Assembly (NCBI RefSeq): GCF_031457495.1
Contig: NZ_JAVDWM010000001.1
Span: 186,001-250,000 of the forward strand
Length of the DNA: 64,000 bases
Direction of reading: 5' to 3'
Source of the DNA: Sphingopyxis sp. BE259
GTDB taxonomy: Bacteria > Pseudomonadota > Alphaproteobacteria > Sphingomonadales > Sphingomonadaceae
The notes beneath the pieces are model-generated. The model ran no database searches. It was not told the origin of the DNA and worked only from the letters and a program-made list of their open reading frames with translations. Shown in pieces: positions 63,843 through 64,000 of this stretch (positions are counted from its first letter, which is position 1; each line of letters opens with the position of its first letter). The translations under genes were made by a program, and so were the position numbers.

Positions 63843-64000
63843 ATGCAGCAAAGGCTGAGCGGCAAGGTCGCTTTGGTCACCGGCGGGACCAGCGGGATCG
63901 GTGCGGCGACGGCCGGCCGGTTGACCCGCGAGGGCGCCAAAGTAGTCTTTACCGGCTCCAACGGCGAAGCTGCGGCCGCGGTCGAACGCGAGACGGGTGC
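63843..64000 (+). CDS. SDR-family oxidoreductase (3' truncated by window end)
   Basis: The first 52 codons are visible, starting [20 protein letters not shown], a classical SDR cofactor loop (TGGTSGIG). The catalytic residues lie beyond the window. The ATG at 63843 has GAGGAGAGG upstream. It extends the catabolic region past the right edge. Confidence 0.9.
   Translation, partial: MQQRLSGKVALVTGGTSGIGAATAGRLTREGAKVVFTGSNGEAAAAVERETG

Overview
The window is GC-rich, gene-dense bacterial chromosome, most likely from an alphaproteobacterium of the Sphingomonadales (a Sphingopyxis or Novosphingobium relative). This is inferred from the metX-metW pair, tsaD/hemC divergent pair, ftsE-ftsX-ydcF-plsC order, two long TonB-dependent receptors, the CYP153-type P450, and the dispersed 'TTCGACAAGCTCAG' type palindromes. 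The genus is not proven. No rRNA, CRISPR array, transposase, integrase or prophage gene was seen. One tRNA-Arg(CCG) is present. Nearly all intergenic gaps are under 210 bases.

Left half (1-32.7 kb), mostly core functions: a cell-surface glycan trio (FAD oxidoreductase, GtrA, GT-C-like membrane protein); MsrB; a CYP153 P450; a NatA/NatB-type ABC exporter; QueG; a lipoprotein and an EI24 membrane protein; a PfkB/adenosine kinase; a polysaccharide flippase; gpsA-tsaD; hemC-hemD plus a mitofilin-like protein; a glutarate module (gcdH and a CaiB-family CoA-transferase); a TonB receptor divergent from a TetR regulator over a perfect palindrome; metX-metW; hisC-tyrA; ftsE-ftsX-ydcF-plsC; a zinc-ribbon membrane protein; and a YeiH-family transporter.

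Right half (33-64 kb), beginning just after the tRNA-Arg gene, is an almost continuous catabolic region. Its units are: (a) a seven-gene plus-strand operon with SDR, GST, thiamine-diphosphate 2-oxoacid dehydrogenase E1 alpha and beta, a free-standing lipoyl domain, a SnoaL-like protein and an NmrA-like protein; (b) two Rieske oxygenase alpha subunits plus a TIM-barrel protein, divergent from a VOC protein; (c) a six-gene operon P450 / acyl-CoA dehydrogenase / OB-fold protein / SCP-x-type thiolase / acyl-CoA dehydrogenase / LuxR solo; (d) a molybdopterin oxidoreductase, an MDR reductase and a ThuA-like protein, divergent from a second MDR and an SDR; (e) TonB receptor / carotenoid-cleavage-type dioxygenase / acyl-CoA synthetase, with two SDRs, a GMC oxidoreductase, a second ThuA-like protein and the start of another SDR.

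The units read as one pathway for a bulky hydrophobic substrate: outer-membrane uptake, oxygenation (P450, Rieske, carotenoid-oxygenase fold), alcohol and aldehyde oxidation (SDR, GMC), CoA activation, and side-chain removal by paired acyl-CoA dehydrogenases and a DUF35-linked thiolase/aldolase. Operon (c) resembles in gene content the cholesterol side-chain igr operon of actinobacteria. The true substrate cannot be read from the sequence; steroid, terpenoid or lignin-derived compounds are all possible.
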